The notes below the pieces were generated by a model. The model was not told the DNA's origin and made no database searches. It saw nothing but the letters and a program-made list of their open reading frames with translations. Below are positions 24,860-33,528 of a stretch of DNA of 64,000 bases, one piece after another (the stretch's first letter is position 1; each line of letters starts with the position of its first letter). The translations under genes were made by a program, and so were the position numbers. Source of the DNA: Lachnospiraceae bacterium (GTDB taxonomy: Bacteria > Bacillota > Clostridia > Lachnospirales > Lachnospiraceae); contig CABJAM010000002.1 of the NCBI GenBank assembly GCA_902363555.1, positions 124,001-188,000 of the forward strand. The letters are read 5' to 3'.

Positions 24860-26485
24860 TTATTTAGACTTTTTATGTTCTTTATCCACTTTATTTGTTA
24901 TATTTTTCTTTTTCATTCGACAATCCGAAAAGTCTTCATTGAGAAAATCCTGCATATACTGGTAGACCATGCAGGAAAACATGAGTACGGTCTGCCAGCG
25001 GCTGTCGTCCAGCGATATCCCGGTCAGTTCTTCGATTTTATCAATTTTATTCATCACCGTATTCCGATGAAAATGCATGACCCTGGCGGTTTGTGAAAGG
25101 TTTCCGTTAAGCTTTAGGTAGGTATGTAGAAGCTGGACCAGATTGGTGCCGTTTTGTTCATCATAGGAAGAAAGCTCCACCAGCACCGGGTGGCACAAAA
25201 ACATGGAATTGTCGTGGCGGTACATGCGGACAAAGGCCTCATGGCAGAGATCGATCATATGATACATCCGGTAATCCTCAAAAAAATAAATAGCGGATGC
25301 ATTTGTTCCATCCTCATGGCCGAGCCGTTCGCCAAGCCTGAGTGCCTGCTGCGCCATTATGTAAAAGGTCCGGAAATATTCGATGCTCCGCCCGGCAGAT
25401 GAAAATCCAGCCATAAGTCCTTCCTTTTTCAAAAAGGTATCAAAGCCCTCCGGGCACAGGTCGTTATTTTCCCTGTGCTCCGCCGGAACCAGTGCAACAA
25501 TACTTCGGGAATACATGGCAAAGCTGGCGGCCGGAAAGAAGCGTTTCACCTCCGGAATGTACGGATTCAGCGGCCGTCCCTCTTCTTTTACAAACTTTAC
25601 GACCATACAGCAATAATATTTTTTTATTTGAAGATCCATCATCTGCATCCGCTGCTGAATCTCCTCCGTGCTCTGAATGTTCATTTCTATAAAATCATAG
25701 ACCAGTTGTTCAAACTCTACGCGGCGGTTCATGGCTCCCGTAGCGCTGTGATGCAGATAATGCTTCAGGGCATCCACAAGCAGGGCCAGGTACCCTTCCA
25801 TATAATGGATTTCACTTTCTCTATACAGCAGAAGGAAGGCGATCGTACTGACGCCATGGCGTATCGGCTGAAATACGGCCTGCTCACTATGCCGTAGCCG
25901 GGTCACTGTATTGATCGTCAAAAAGCCCTTGTAAACCAGTTCATCGCTGCCATCATATACCGGCGCATCCAGCCCCTGGCCCGCCACCACGGAATACCCC
26001 ATATTTAAAAGGAATACCGGACATTTCAGCATACGATGGCCGGCATCGATAATCTCCTGAAGCTGCGGCTTTGTACTTTTCATCTGCTCAAAAGTTTCAT
26101 ACCAGTAACGGTAATTACCGATGATCTCATGGATGATGTTGAGGGCTTCCAGACGATTTAGATTGACATAAATCACATTACAATTTTTATTTTTTATCCG
26201 GCCAATAAATTTTTCCACTTCCAGATCCTCATGCTCTGTGTGCCCGGTGTCGGGAACAATAAAGAATATGGGGCACGCCGAATAATCCTCCGCAGTCAGT
26301 GTATCGTACAGCGCCTGAATCTGATGAAGGCCGCCTAAAAACGCCCGGTTCACAGCGGATACATGCTGGGGCTGCTCACCACACAGACATACATATTCCA
26401 ATGCCGGAAATTGTTCAGCTCCTATATAAAATGATGTGACCGGCAGACGTCCGTCCTCCATAAGCAGGTTGATATTCCAAAGCAT
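24860..26485 (-). CDS. PucR/CdaR-like transcriptional regulator
   Basis: The product has 541 residues. The last 60 residues (LKLNGNLSQTARVMHFHRN, then TVMNKIDKIEELTGISLDD) are the PucR C-terminal helix-turn-helix. The middle is a GGDEF-like degenerate region typical of CdaR/PucR proteins, and the N-terminal 150 residues are an uncharacterised sensor domain. ATG 26485 has GGGAGG seven bases upstream. Relatives regulate purine, sugar-diacid or aromatic catabolism. The genes it controls may be araA or the esterase, which is transcribed divergently from it. Confidence 0.8.
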   Translation of the reverse strand: MLWNINLLMEDGRLPVTSFYIGAEQFPALEYVCLCGEQPQHVSAVNRAFLGGLHQIQALYDTLTAEDYSACPIFFIVPDTGHTEHEDLEVEKFIGRIKNKNCNVIYVNLNRLEALNIIHEIIGNYRYWYETFEQMKSTKPQLQEIIDAGHRMLKCPVFLLNMGYSVVAGQGLDAPVYDGSDELVYKGFLTINTVTRLRHSEQAVFQPIRHGVSTIAFLLLYRESEIHYMEGYLALLVDALKHYLHHSATGAMNRRVEFEQLVYDFIEMNIQSTEEIQQRMQMMDLQIKKYYCCMVVKFVKEEGRPLNPYIPEVKRFFPAASFAMYSRSIVALVPAEHRENNDLCPEGFDTFLKKEGLMAGFSSAGRSIEYFRTFYIMAQQALRLGERLGHEDGTNASAIYFFEDYRMYHMIDLCHEAFVRMYRHDNSMFLCHPVLVELSSYDEQNGTNLVQLLHTYLKLNGNLSQTARVMHFHRNTVMNKIDKIEELTGISLDDSRWQTVLMFSCMVYQYMQDFLNEDFSDCRMKKKNITNKVDKEHKKSK

Positions 26486-26728
26486 TACATTTCCTCCCAA
26501 TATGAAACAGCTCCGGTTTCCGGGCTGCTTCTATGTTTCGTACAGTCTGCGCAGTACATACACAAACCTGACGAAATCTTTCATCTTTATTATCAGTTTT
26601 AGTTTACCATGTCCTGATCCGCGGCGCAAGGGAACAGTTGCACGGACAGTTGGGCCCCGTAAATAGCAGCGGCGCAACTGCTATGCAGACTGCACATCCA
26701 AAAAGGCGATTCGTGGATATTCTACCCA

Positions 26729-26757
26729 TTCGACATCGTTTATTTTTATGTTAGAAT
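26729..26757 (+). promoter_or_regulatory. Promoter for the esterase gene
   Basis: TTCGAC (26729-26734) and TAGAAT (26752-26757) are 17 bp apart, about 30 bases before the start codon at 26788. Confidence 0.45.
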
Positions 26758-26787
26758 GTGTCCATAAAATTTACGGAGGTAATATTT

Positions 26788-27606
26788 ATGGCACTGATCA
26801 AAATGAACTTTCTCTCGAAAATGCTTGGAATGCAGACCAACGTCACCATTGCCCTGCCCACCTTTTCCTTTGCGGACATTATGAACAACCGGCCCGACTA
26901 TTATGTACAGGGAATGAAATATCAGGTGCTCTGGCTGCTCCACGGCGGCTCCGGCGATGACTCAGATTATGTAAACTTCTCAAATATCATCCGCTATGCC
27001 GATGATCATAAGCTGGCGGTTGTCATGCCTGCGGATTACAATCAGCAATACACAGACGATGAAAGCGGCGCTCAGTATTTTAAATATGTTGTGGATGAGC
27101 TTCCCCAAATGCTCTCGGTGCTGTTTCCCTTTTCCGATAAACGGGAGGACAACTTTATCGGCGGCCTTTCCATGGGCGCACACGGCGCCATGAAATGCGC
27201 CATCCTGCGGCCGGAAAAATATCAGGCGGCCCTTATTATGTCCGGGGCAGCCAGAGATCCCCATAAGCCCATGAATCCACCATTTAGCTTTGATCCTAAA
27301 ACAGGCCTTGCAGGCCCGAAGATGATCGAGACGATTGCAGGCTCGGACAATGACGCCTATTTCCATGCCCATAAAAATGTGATCGATCAACGACCATTGC
27401 CGGAGTTTTTTATAACCTGCGGCCTCAATGACTTTGCGCTGGAACGCTCCCAGTCGGCTGCGGATTTCCTGGCAAAGGAGGGCTACACGGTCCATACAGA
27501 ATGGGTGGAAGGGTACAGCCATGAATGGGATTTTTGGGATTTGACGCTGAGAAAGGCAATCACAGAATGGATGCCTTTGCGGCGGGAGATTATTTATCCG
27601 GGTTAA
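26788..27606 (+). CDS. Esterase D-like alpha/beta hydrolase (acetyl/feruloyl-type esterase)
   Basis: This 272-residue enzyme has the esterase D fold. WLLHGGSGDDSDY forms the oxyanion region, GGLSMGAHGAM holds the nucleophile Ser, GLNDFALE the likely Asp and GYSHEWDFW the catalytic His. Relatives include tributyrin esterases and acetyl- or feruloyl-esterases attached to polysaccharide loci. No signal peptide is seen, so it is cytoplasmic. ATG 26788 lies eight bases after GGAGG. In this setting it may remove acyl groups from imported plant glycosides, which is inference. Confidence 0.87.
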   Translation: MALIKMNFLSKMLGMQTNVTIALPTFSFADIMNNRPDYYVQGMKYQVLWLLHGGSGDDSDYVNFSNIIRYADDHKLAVVMPADYNQQYTDDESGAQYFKYVVDELPQMLSVLFPFSDKREDNFIGGLSMGAHGAMKCAILRPEKYQAALIMSGAARDPHKPMNPPFSFDPKTGLAGPKMIETIAGSDNDAYFHAHKNVIDQRPLPEFFITCGLNDFALERSQSAADFLAKEGYTVHTEWVEGYSHEWDFWDLTLRKAITEWMPLRREIIYPG

Positions 27607-27640
27607 GCTTTGAGAAGGCAGCGTTAGCGTAGCTGCTAAA

Positions 27641-27688
27641 ATACGCTCCGGCTTTCGGGTTGATATACTACCGTCAGCCGGAGTGTAT
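27641..27688. terminator. Hairpin between convergent genes
   Basis: ATACGCTCCGGCT (27641-27653) pairs with AGCCGGAGTGTAT (27676-27688) with one wobble. It lies between the convergent esterase and AAA genes and probably terminates one or both; the T-tracts are weak. Confidence 0.5.
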
Positions 27689-27728
27689 GACATGTATTTA
27701 TAAGTATAGATGTGACATTGCCAAACAA

Positions 27729-29315
27729 TTATATAACAACTTCATATATTGTTTTTCCGTTTTCATATATTGTGCGTGCTCCCTGAACTTTTGCCTTGTT
27801 CTTATTAAAGCAGAAACTTACCAGCCATCCCTTACTTTGATGATAGGCATCGAGATAATCACAAAGTTGTTTTCGGCCTTCAGATTGATACTCTCCGCCA
27901 TACCATATCTTCAACTCTATAATAAACTGCTGCCCCTGATAATCCACAATGACATCCGTTCTTTTTTGATTACGTGTTTCTGCTTCAATATAATAATTGC
28001 CTGTACCATTGATAATGGGCTTTAAAAAAGTAAGAAATAAAAATCTTCCTTCTCTCTCCAGAAAAGTTTCATCACGTCCGCTATAAAAGCTTTCATAGTG
28101 GATTTTAAAACGATTTATAATCAGGTCCATATTCAGTTTTCCATGATCAATAAAGGCATATTTTTCTCTTTTTCCCTGAAGTGCCAGTTTCGTATCTTCT
28201 TCATTTGCATAATACATATTATACATATAGGTTTCAAAAATCCGATTTGTAATCGCTACTGAACCATTTTTATTGACAAAATATCCCAGCATAGTGCCTA
28301 ATTGAACGATATTATCCCCCAATGTATACGTATACTCCTCACCCATTAGTAAAATATTCTTAATTTTTTTATCAAGAAGTGGATACATGTCCAAATTTTT
28401 GTTGATATCATCAAAAAGCGTACATCGACTCTCCAAAATCAGTTTGATCGCTCTTTGAAAACCGGATGGCGACCATGCGGTATTTCTGTCACCAAATTCT
28501 TCTTCCCTCCATACAACTTCATCCAGTATCTGACATATGCGTGATACCAGATAAGGATATCCTGCTGTAAAATCATATATTTGATGACCAAACCAGTGAA
28601 CATCGAAATCTAACTCGTAATCATATTTATATTCAGCCAGCATATCCGAAATGGCATCTGCCGAAAAGCTCATATCCACGTTAAAATCCACTGCGATATT
28701 CCATGGACTATTATACCTATGTTCGTTTTCCGGACGCATTTTTAACTTCATATTTTTGATGTCATAGACGCTTGCAAGAATAACGGATTGAAAAGCCGTC
28801 AATCCTTCGGCCTGCTCTAAATAAAGATTGCGTAAAATCCCAAGGAAATCAATAAAAACTTTATTATTACATGCCTGATCAACTTCATCGATAATCATCA
28901 CAATTTTTGTTTCATGTGCCCTGCATATGCGCTTAAATAAGGAGCCTAATTTTGTAATTCGTGTTGAAGATGTACTTTTCAGAAAATTAATAATATACTT
29001 TTCTGATAATTCGTCTGAATTTTCAACTACCGGCAATAAAATATCGCTGAGAAAATCACGAACAAAGACATCTTCGTTTTCAAAGCTGGCGCTGCTGAGC
29101 CCCTCAAAACTGAGCCCCCAGATTATATATTCTTTTTGGAGCCGCCGTTTTAATAGTGTAATCGTCGTTGTCTTACCAAATTGTCTGGCTCTGTTTATTG
29201 TGAAATATTTATTTTTATGAATCATATCCTCGATCATATCCAGTTTTGACGTAATATCTACCATATAATTCAATTCAGGTATACAATTTCCGGCTGTTCT
29301 AAATTCTTTTGGCAT
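27729..29315 (-). CDS. AAA ATPase-like protein with C-terminal PD-(D/E)XK nuclease-like domain
   Basis: The product (528 residues) belongs to a large, mostly uncharacterised gut-bacterial family. Near the N terminus INRARQFGKTTTI is the Walker A variant of AAA-ATPase_like proteins, IVMIIDEVDQA is Walker B, and RTDVIVDYQGQQFIIELKIW supplies the D...ExK nuclease core. ATG 29315 is chosen because GAGGTGGAG precedes it. A longer frame to 29429 reads through the CRISPR-like repeats and is not coding. The family is often mobile and strain-variable; a role in defence or mobility is only a suggestion. Confidence 0.82.
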   Translation of the reverse strand: MPKEFRTAGNCIPELNYMVDITSKLDMIEDMIHKNKYFTINRARQFGKTTTITLLKRRLQKEYIIWGLSFEGLSSASFENEDVFVRDFLSDILLPVVENSDELSEKYIINFLKSTSSTRITKLGSLFKRICRAHETKIVMIIDEVDQACNNKVFIDFLGILRNLYLEQAEGLTAFQSVILASVYDIKNMKLKMRPENEHRYNSPWNIAVDFNVDMSFSADAISDMLAEYKYDYELDFDVHWFGHQIYDFTAGYPYLVSRICQILDEVVWREEEFGDRNTAWSPSGFQRAIKLILESRCTLFDDINKNLDMYPLLDKKIKNILLMGEEYTYTLGDNIVQLGTMLGYFVNKNGSVAITNRIFETYMYNMYYANEEDTKLALQGKREKYAFIDHGKLNMDLIINRFKIHYESFYSGRDETFLEREGRFLFLTFLKPIINGTGNYYIEAETRNQKRTDVIVDYQGQQFIIELKIWYGGEYQSEGRKQLCDYLDAYHQSKGWLVSFCFNKNKAKVQGARTIYENGKTIYEVVI

Positions 29316-29356
29316 AGTCTCCACCTCAATTTTACTTAATCCGTTTGTCTGTTCAT

Positions 29357-29453
29357 TTTTGCAATCCACGTTCCCACAAAGGAACGATATACCCGCCTGA
29401 CAAGCCAGGTACAGTTTTCTCAGACTCAATCTACGCTCCCACCGGGAAGCGAC
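29357..29453 (-). CRISPR. Two-repeat type I-C-like CRISPR remnant
   Basis: Two 32-base elements (29422-29453 and 29357-29388 on the minus strand) resemble type I-C repeats: TCGCTTCCCGGTGGGAGCG followed by TAGATTGA, and TCGTTCCTTTGTGGGAACG followed by TGGATTGCAAA. They are 33 bases apart, a normal spacer length. The hairpin arms differ between copies but stay complementary. There are no cas genes in the window and no third repeat. It lies in the leader of the AAA/nuclease gene. Confidence 0.55.
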
Positions 29454-29527
29454 CGCAATATTGCATAGCCTGTATCCTATTGTACCACATTGATCGCATT
29501 ATAACCATACAAAATGCTTTAAATCGA

Positions 29528-29558
29528 GAAGCCGGCCAAGTAGTGCTCAACCGGCTTC
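29528..29558 (-). terminator. Terminator after the rhamnosidase gene
   Basis: GAAGCCGG (29528-29535) pairs with CCGGCTTC (29551-29558). On the minus strand it lies just after the rhamnosidase stop and is followed by a modest T-rich stretch. Confidence 0.6.
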
Positions 29559-29567
29559 CCGCATTTT

Positions 29568-32342
29568 CTATTTATCCACAGGCAGTTCCATATAAAAATC
29601 CTGCCATCCACATTTCAGTGATATTTCCTGCGCTCCGACGCGTAATATTCCTTCCGAGCCTTCCGGTACGCATACGGATATCCGTGCCGCAGGCCTGGAT
29701 GTGCTGTCCTTGCGATCAGATTCACTGCCCGCAACACCCTCAGCTTCCGCTGCCCTCGCCGTCTGCGAAGATTCCAATGTCCACCGGCAGGCCGCCGTAC
29801 CGTAAGGCGTTTCTATACGGCAGCAGGCACTGTCCAGCCCGCAGTCCAGATCCGGGGCAAATAATATACGCTTATAACCCGGCGCCTGCTTTTGTATACC
29901 GCCGATATGCCGGTATATGAAATCCCCCACGCAGCCAAATGCATAGTGATTATATGAGGATGCAGAAGGTATGCCGTCTCTGCTCACCGCCAGCCAGTTT
30001 TCCCAGATGGAGGTGGCGCCGTTTTCTACCATATAGAGCCAGGAAGGCGCTTTGGTCTGAAATAAAAGCCGGTAAGCCACATCTGCATAACCATTGTCAT
30101 ACAGCACATCCAGCAGGTAGGAAACCGAAGAAAAACCAGTGTCCAGACAGTAGCCATTGGTCCGGATAATATCCACCAGCCGGCCAAGGACACGGGCTTT
30201 TTGCGCACCATCCACAATATCGCAGGCCAGGATCATCACATAAAGCCCCTGAAGCTCACAGTGATTAACAGTGCCGTCATCGGCAACATAGGTTTTAGCC
30301 ACCGCATCCTTGACAAGCGACAGCAATTGTTCGGACCTGGCGGCCATGGTCGTCTCGCCTAAAAGCCGGCAGATCTTTATAAAATATTTTAAAACAAAGG
30401 CATAGTAAGCGCTGGCTACCACCGCCGCAGTTTTCTCCGTTCCCACGGCGACGCCATCCGGCAGGTCTCTCAGGCTTGGAATAAGCCAGTCCCCAAAATG
30501 ATACCCCTTGTTCCACAGGTAAGGGTTCCGGGCCTGCGCCTCCGGCCCCATCTGATCATAATTTTCCGGCCGTTCGGCACAAACCGAAGCTATGTAATCC
30601 ATCCATCCACACATCATTGAAAAATTTTCTTCCAGCATGTGGATATCACCGTATGCATCATAGAGATACCATGGAACGAGCACACAGGCGTCGCCCCATA
30701 CGGCCGATGAATTGGAACCGCTCATCATACGCTGAAGGCGGTCCTGATGCTTGAAATTGGGCACAGCCACGGGTATTTCGCCATTGGCCTGCTGATCGAT
30801 ACGCATATTATCCAGCCAGCGCTCCAGGAAATTTTTCAGATCATAATTAAAGCAGCCGGTCCGGGCAAATACCTGGATATCTCCGGTCCAGCCCACCTTT
30901 TCCCGCTGAGGGCAGTCGGTGGGAATGGAGCACATATTGCTGATCTCGCTCCACTCAATATTGTGCTGGAGCTGCGTCAGTTTTTCATCGGAGCAGCTAA
31001 AGCTCCCCGTCCTGCGCAGAGGCGTGCCGATCACCTGCGCACGTGCGCTTATGATCTGTTCTCTGCCAATTCCTGTAACACGGACATAACGAAAGCCATG
31101 ATATGTAAACTGAGGTTCAAACACCTGAACGCCCTCCCGGCAAATACACACATCTTTCTGGTCCTTGTTCCGCCCTAATATATTACATTTAAAACAACCG
31201 TGCTCATCAAGGATTTCACTGTGCTCCAGCGTCAATACATCGCCGCAGACGCCCTTAAATTCCAGGCTTACGACACCGGCCAATACCTGGCCAAAATCCA
31301 GCACCAGTTCCCCATCTGGCGTCTCTATCATCTGCGGATCATCGATGGTCTGCATTACAGCCACCGGCTCCAGCGGCTGACCATAGAGATTATCCATAGT
31401 TTCGGAAATCACATGGCAGTTTTGCCAATGTTGTTCCGGAAGCTGAAAGCTGGAAGCCTCCCTTAAATCCCATTTTTCTCCGATAAACAGATCCGAATAT
31501 TTAACAAATGACGGCCGGCACTGCATTTGCTCGTCCGATACGATGATCTCCGTCGTTTGGTCCATGAAAGTCAGCTCAAGCTGCATCAAAAACCCCAGCC
31601 GACTCCCATAATTACAGCTATCGCCAGCCATTCCCAGGCGTCCGATCCACCACCCGTCCGCCAGGGTTGCACCGATCGTATTTGCCCCCGGGTCGATCAT
31701 CCCGGTCACATCATAGGTCTGATAATACAGCCGCTCATTATAGCAGGATACCTCCGGGGCCAGCCGTTGTCCGGATACCTTTTCACCGTTTATGTACAAA
31801 TTATAAATACCGTGAGCCGTGGCATACACCCGGGCCCTTTTAAGCGTCTTCCGGCATGTAAATTCCCGGCGCAGTTCCTGGCATGGCCGCAGCCTTGCGG
31901 CACTCTGTCCGTCATCCACATAGGTTATCATTTCAAAAAAATTCAGTTCCTTTTCCTCAATGGCGTCCTCCTGCTCCGGCTCCACCCATCTGGCCTGCCA
32001 GTCCGTTCCCATAAATCCGGTTTCAAAAACGACCAGCGCACTCTCATCCATCAACTGCCCGCATTCATCCAAAAGCCGTATCCGGACTGAATACTCACTT
32101 TTAGGAAGCAGGGGCTGGCCAAAGTAATAAATATACGGGCTTTCAAAGGTCATTGCCGGCGAATGCCAAATACAGTTTCCATCCGCATCGCTTACGGTAA
32201 CCTCGACCTTTGAAATTTTCTGCTTCGTGTCATCGTCCGAAGGACCGTTATTTTCCTCCCACAGTATATGAAATACCGGCGACGGGGTATCAATGCCCAG
32301 AGCCCGGCTCATATCATTTACAAGAACCGTTTTTATTTTCAT
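29568..32342 (-). CDS. Alpha-L-rhamnosidase (GH78)
   Basis: The protein (924 residues) has the GH78 order: N-terminal beta domains, RARVYATAHGIYNLYINGEKV, then an (alpha/alpha)6 barrel with SIPTDCPQREKVGWTGDIQVF. In that motif the acidic residues DCPQRE and the Trp-Thr-Gly-Asp stretch carry the general acid of the family. A C-terminal beta domain closes it. It removes terminal L-rhamnose from plant glycosides such as flavonoid rutinosides. No signal peptide is present, so hydrolysis is intracellular after import by the upstream ABC system. The C-terminal domain contains a low-complexity insert (about 29710-29790). ATG 32342 is preferred over GTG 32345. Confidence 0.93.
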   Translation of the reverse strand: MKIKTVLVNDMSRALGIDTPSPVFHILWEENNGPSDDDTKQKISKVEVTVSDADGNCIWHSPAMTFESPYIYYFGQPLLPKSEYSVRIRLLDECGQLMDESALVVFETGFMGTDWQARWVEPEQEDAIEEKELNFFEMITYVDDGQSAARLRPCQELRREFTCRKTLKRARVYATAHGIYNLYINGEKVSGQRLAPEVSCYNERLYYQTYDVTGMIDPGANTIGATLADGWWIGRLGMAGDSCNYGSRLGFLMQLELTFMDQTTEIIVSDEQMQCRPSFVKYSDLFIGEKWDLREASSFQLPEQHWQNCHVISETMDNLYGQPLEPVAVMQTIDDPQMIETPDGELVLDFGQVLAGVVSLEFKGVCGDVLTLEHSEILDEHGCFKCNILGRNKDQKDVCICREGVQVFEPQFTYHGFRYVRVTGIGREQIISARAQVIGTPLRRTGSFSCSDEKLTQLQHNIEWSEISNMCSIPTDCPQREKVGWTGDIQVFARTGCFNYDLKNFLERWLDNMRIDQQANGEIPVAVPNFKHQDRLQRMMSGSNSSAVWGDACVLVPWYLYDAYGDIHMLEENFSMMCGWMDYIASVCAERPENYDQMGPEAQARNPYLWNKGYHFGDWLIPSLRDLPDGVAVGTEKTAAVVASAYYAFVLKYFIKICRLLGETTMAARSEQLLSLVKDAVAKTYVADDGTVNHCELQGLYVMILACDIVDGAQKARVLGRLVDIIRTNGYCLDTGFSSVSYLLDVLYDNGYADVAYRLLFQTKAPSWLYMVENGATSIWENWLAVSRDGIPSASSYNHYAFGCVGDFIYRHIGGIQKQAPGYKRILFAPDLDCGLDSACCRIETPYGTAACRWTLESSQTARAAEAEGVAGSESDRKDSTSRPAARISVCVPEGSEGILRVGAQEISLKCGWQDFYMELPVDK

Positions 32343-32373
32343 CACTTCACACTCCTTTATTAGTAAAATAAAT

Positions 32374-32410
32374 GGCCGCGCGGAGCTCTTTGATGCGGCT
32401 CCGCGCGGCC
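32374..32410 (-). terminator. Strong hairpin between transporter and rhamnosidase genes
   Basis: GGCCGCGCGGAGC and GCTCCGCGCGGCC form a perfect 13-bp stem around eleven bases, followed on the minus strand by a T-rich run. It probably lets only part of the transporter transcription continue into the rhamnosidase gene. Confidence 0.8.
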
Positions 32411-32416
32411 GGTCAC

Positions 32417-33427
32417 TTAAACCTGTTTCTGCGCTTCCAGCGCTTTCTCCAGCTTATGTCTGTACATCTTATTCAACACCAGCTTATAGCTGTTGGACGT
32501 ATAGATCAGAAATCCCATAACGATCACCCCGTTGAGCACCGTCTGGAGCGAGTTGGAAAAGCCCAGCTTCGCAAACCCCGAGGTGATACAGGCCTGGGCC
32601 AGCGCCCCCATGAGCACACCGATATTCTTATCGGAATACTTCTCGATCGCTCCGCCTATGAACAGCGGCAGGAACGCCGACATGAAGAAGGACGAACTGC
32701 CAAGGCCGCTCTCCGGCGACATGGTGCCGTACTGGCTCAGATACATACAGGCGGCAATGCCCAGCAGGACTCCGGCGATCACATAGCAGGCCACCGCATT
32801 CCGCTTTTCATTGATACCGATATCCACCGCGATCTTCTGTCCGCTGCGCAGCGCCCGCCAGTTGTATCCAAACTTCGTGAAGTTGAACAGCACGATCAGC
32901 ACAGCTACGGCGATGAGGACAACGATCAGGCTGTACGGCAGCTTTGAAAAGATCAGCATATCATTTTTCCCGATGAGCTTCACGCCCTTGGACTTATTAT
33001 ACATCAGGCCGATGGCCTCGTAGACCATGGTCACGCCGATGGACACGACCATGGGCGGCAAGCCTAAAAGCACATACAAAAGACCGGAGATCAGACCGCA
33101 GATCATCGCTATGACGACCACCGACACAAGGAAGCCCAGTGCCCCAAAGCCCATATCCTTGGCAAAGTTGCCGCCCACGATCCCGGCCAGCAGGATCGTC
33201 GCCCCCACGGAAAAATCGAAGCGGCCGCTGGGCAGGTTGTAGGACATGGCCAGCGCGATCAGGCCGGAATACAGGGTGGTGTAGATGATCGTCTGCATGT
33301 CCGAACCAACGCCGAAGCCGGGATGGCCGGTCAGCGTACAGACGATCCGGAAAAACAAGTATGTCAGCACCGGTATTGCCAGGGTCATCATTATATTTTT
33401 AATACCTTTTTTAGCCAAGCTTCCCAT
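32417..33427 (-). CDS. Sugar ABC transporter permease (RbsC-like), second copy
   Basis: This 336-residue membrane protein has eight to ten hydrophobic segments and the RbsC-type signatures SYNLPSGRFDFSVGATILLAG-like and LFIGGAIEKYSDKNIGVLMG-like loops. It belongs to the CUT2 sugar importers. ATG 33427 follows AGAGGG by eight bases. It is the last transporter gene in the order ATPase, permease, binding protein, permease. The two permeases differ in sequence and probably form a heterodimer. The substrate may be a rhamnoside or free sugar, inferred from the adjacent rhamnosidase. Confidence 0.9.
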   Translation of the reverse strand: MGSLAKKGIKNIMMTLAIPVLTYLFFRIVCTLTGHPGFGVGSDMQTIIYTTLYSGLIALAMSYNLPSGRFDFSVGATILLAGIVGGNFAKDMGFGALGFLVSVVVIAMICGLISGLLYVLLGLPPMVVSIGVTMVYEAIGLMYNKSKGVKLIGKNDMLIFSKLPYSLIVVLIAVAVLIVLFNFTKFGYNWRALRSGQKIAVDIGINEKRNAVACYVIAGVLLGIAACMYLSQYGTMSPESGLGSSSFFMSAFLPLFIGGAIEKYSDKNIGVLMGALAQACITSGFAKLGFSNSLQTVLNGVIVMGFLIYTSNSYKLVLNKMYRHKLEKALEAQKQV

Positions 33428-33500
33428 GAGCAAAACCCTCTTTTATATTTCAATCATTTGCAGCGGGCCCGAAGGCACCGCCTGTTACACATTATTGCAT

Positions 33501-33525
33501 CAGTTCAGACGGGCCGAACTATTAC
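33501..33525. repeat. GTAACAGTTC-family palindrome inside the transporter operon
   Basis: CAGTTC and GAACTATTAC face each other across AGACGGGCC between the permease and binding-protein genes. The palindrome family is otherwise found between genes, here within an operon. Confidence 0.45.
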
Positions 33526-33528
33526 ACA

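Noticed and set aside
29316..29429. Extension of the AAA/nuclease gene to an upstream start
   Set aside because: The extra 38 codons run through the CRISPR-like repeats, whereas ATG 29315 has a good ribosome site and gives the usual N terminus.
29357..29453. A full CRISPR-Cas system
   Set aside because: Only two repeats and no cas gene were seen; reported only as a remnant-like unit.
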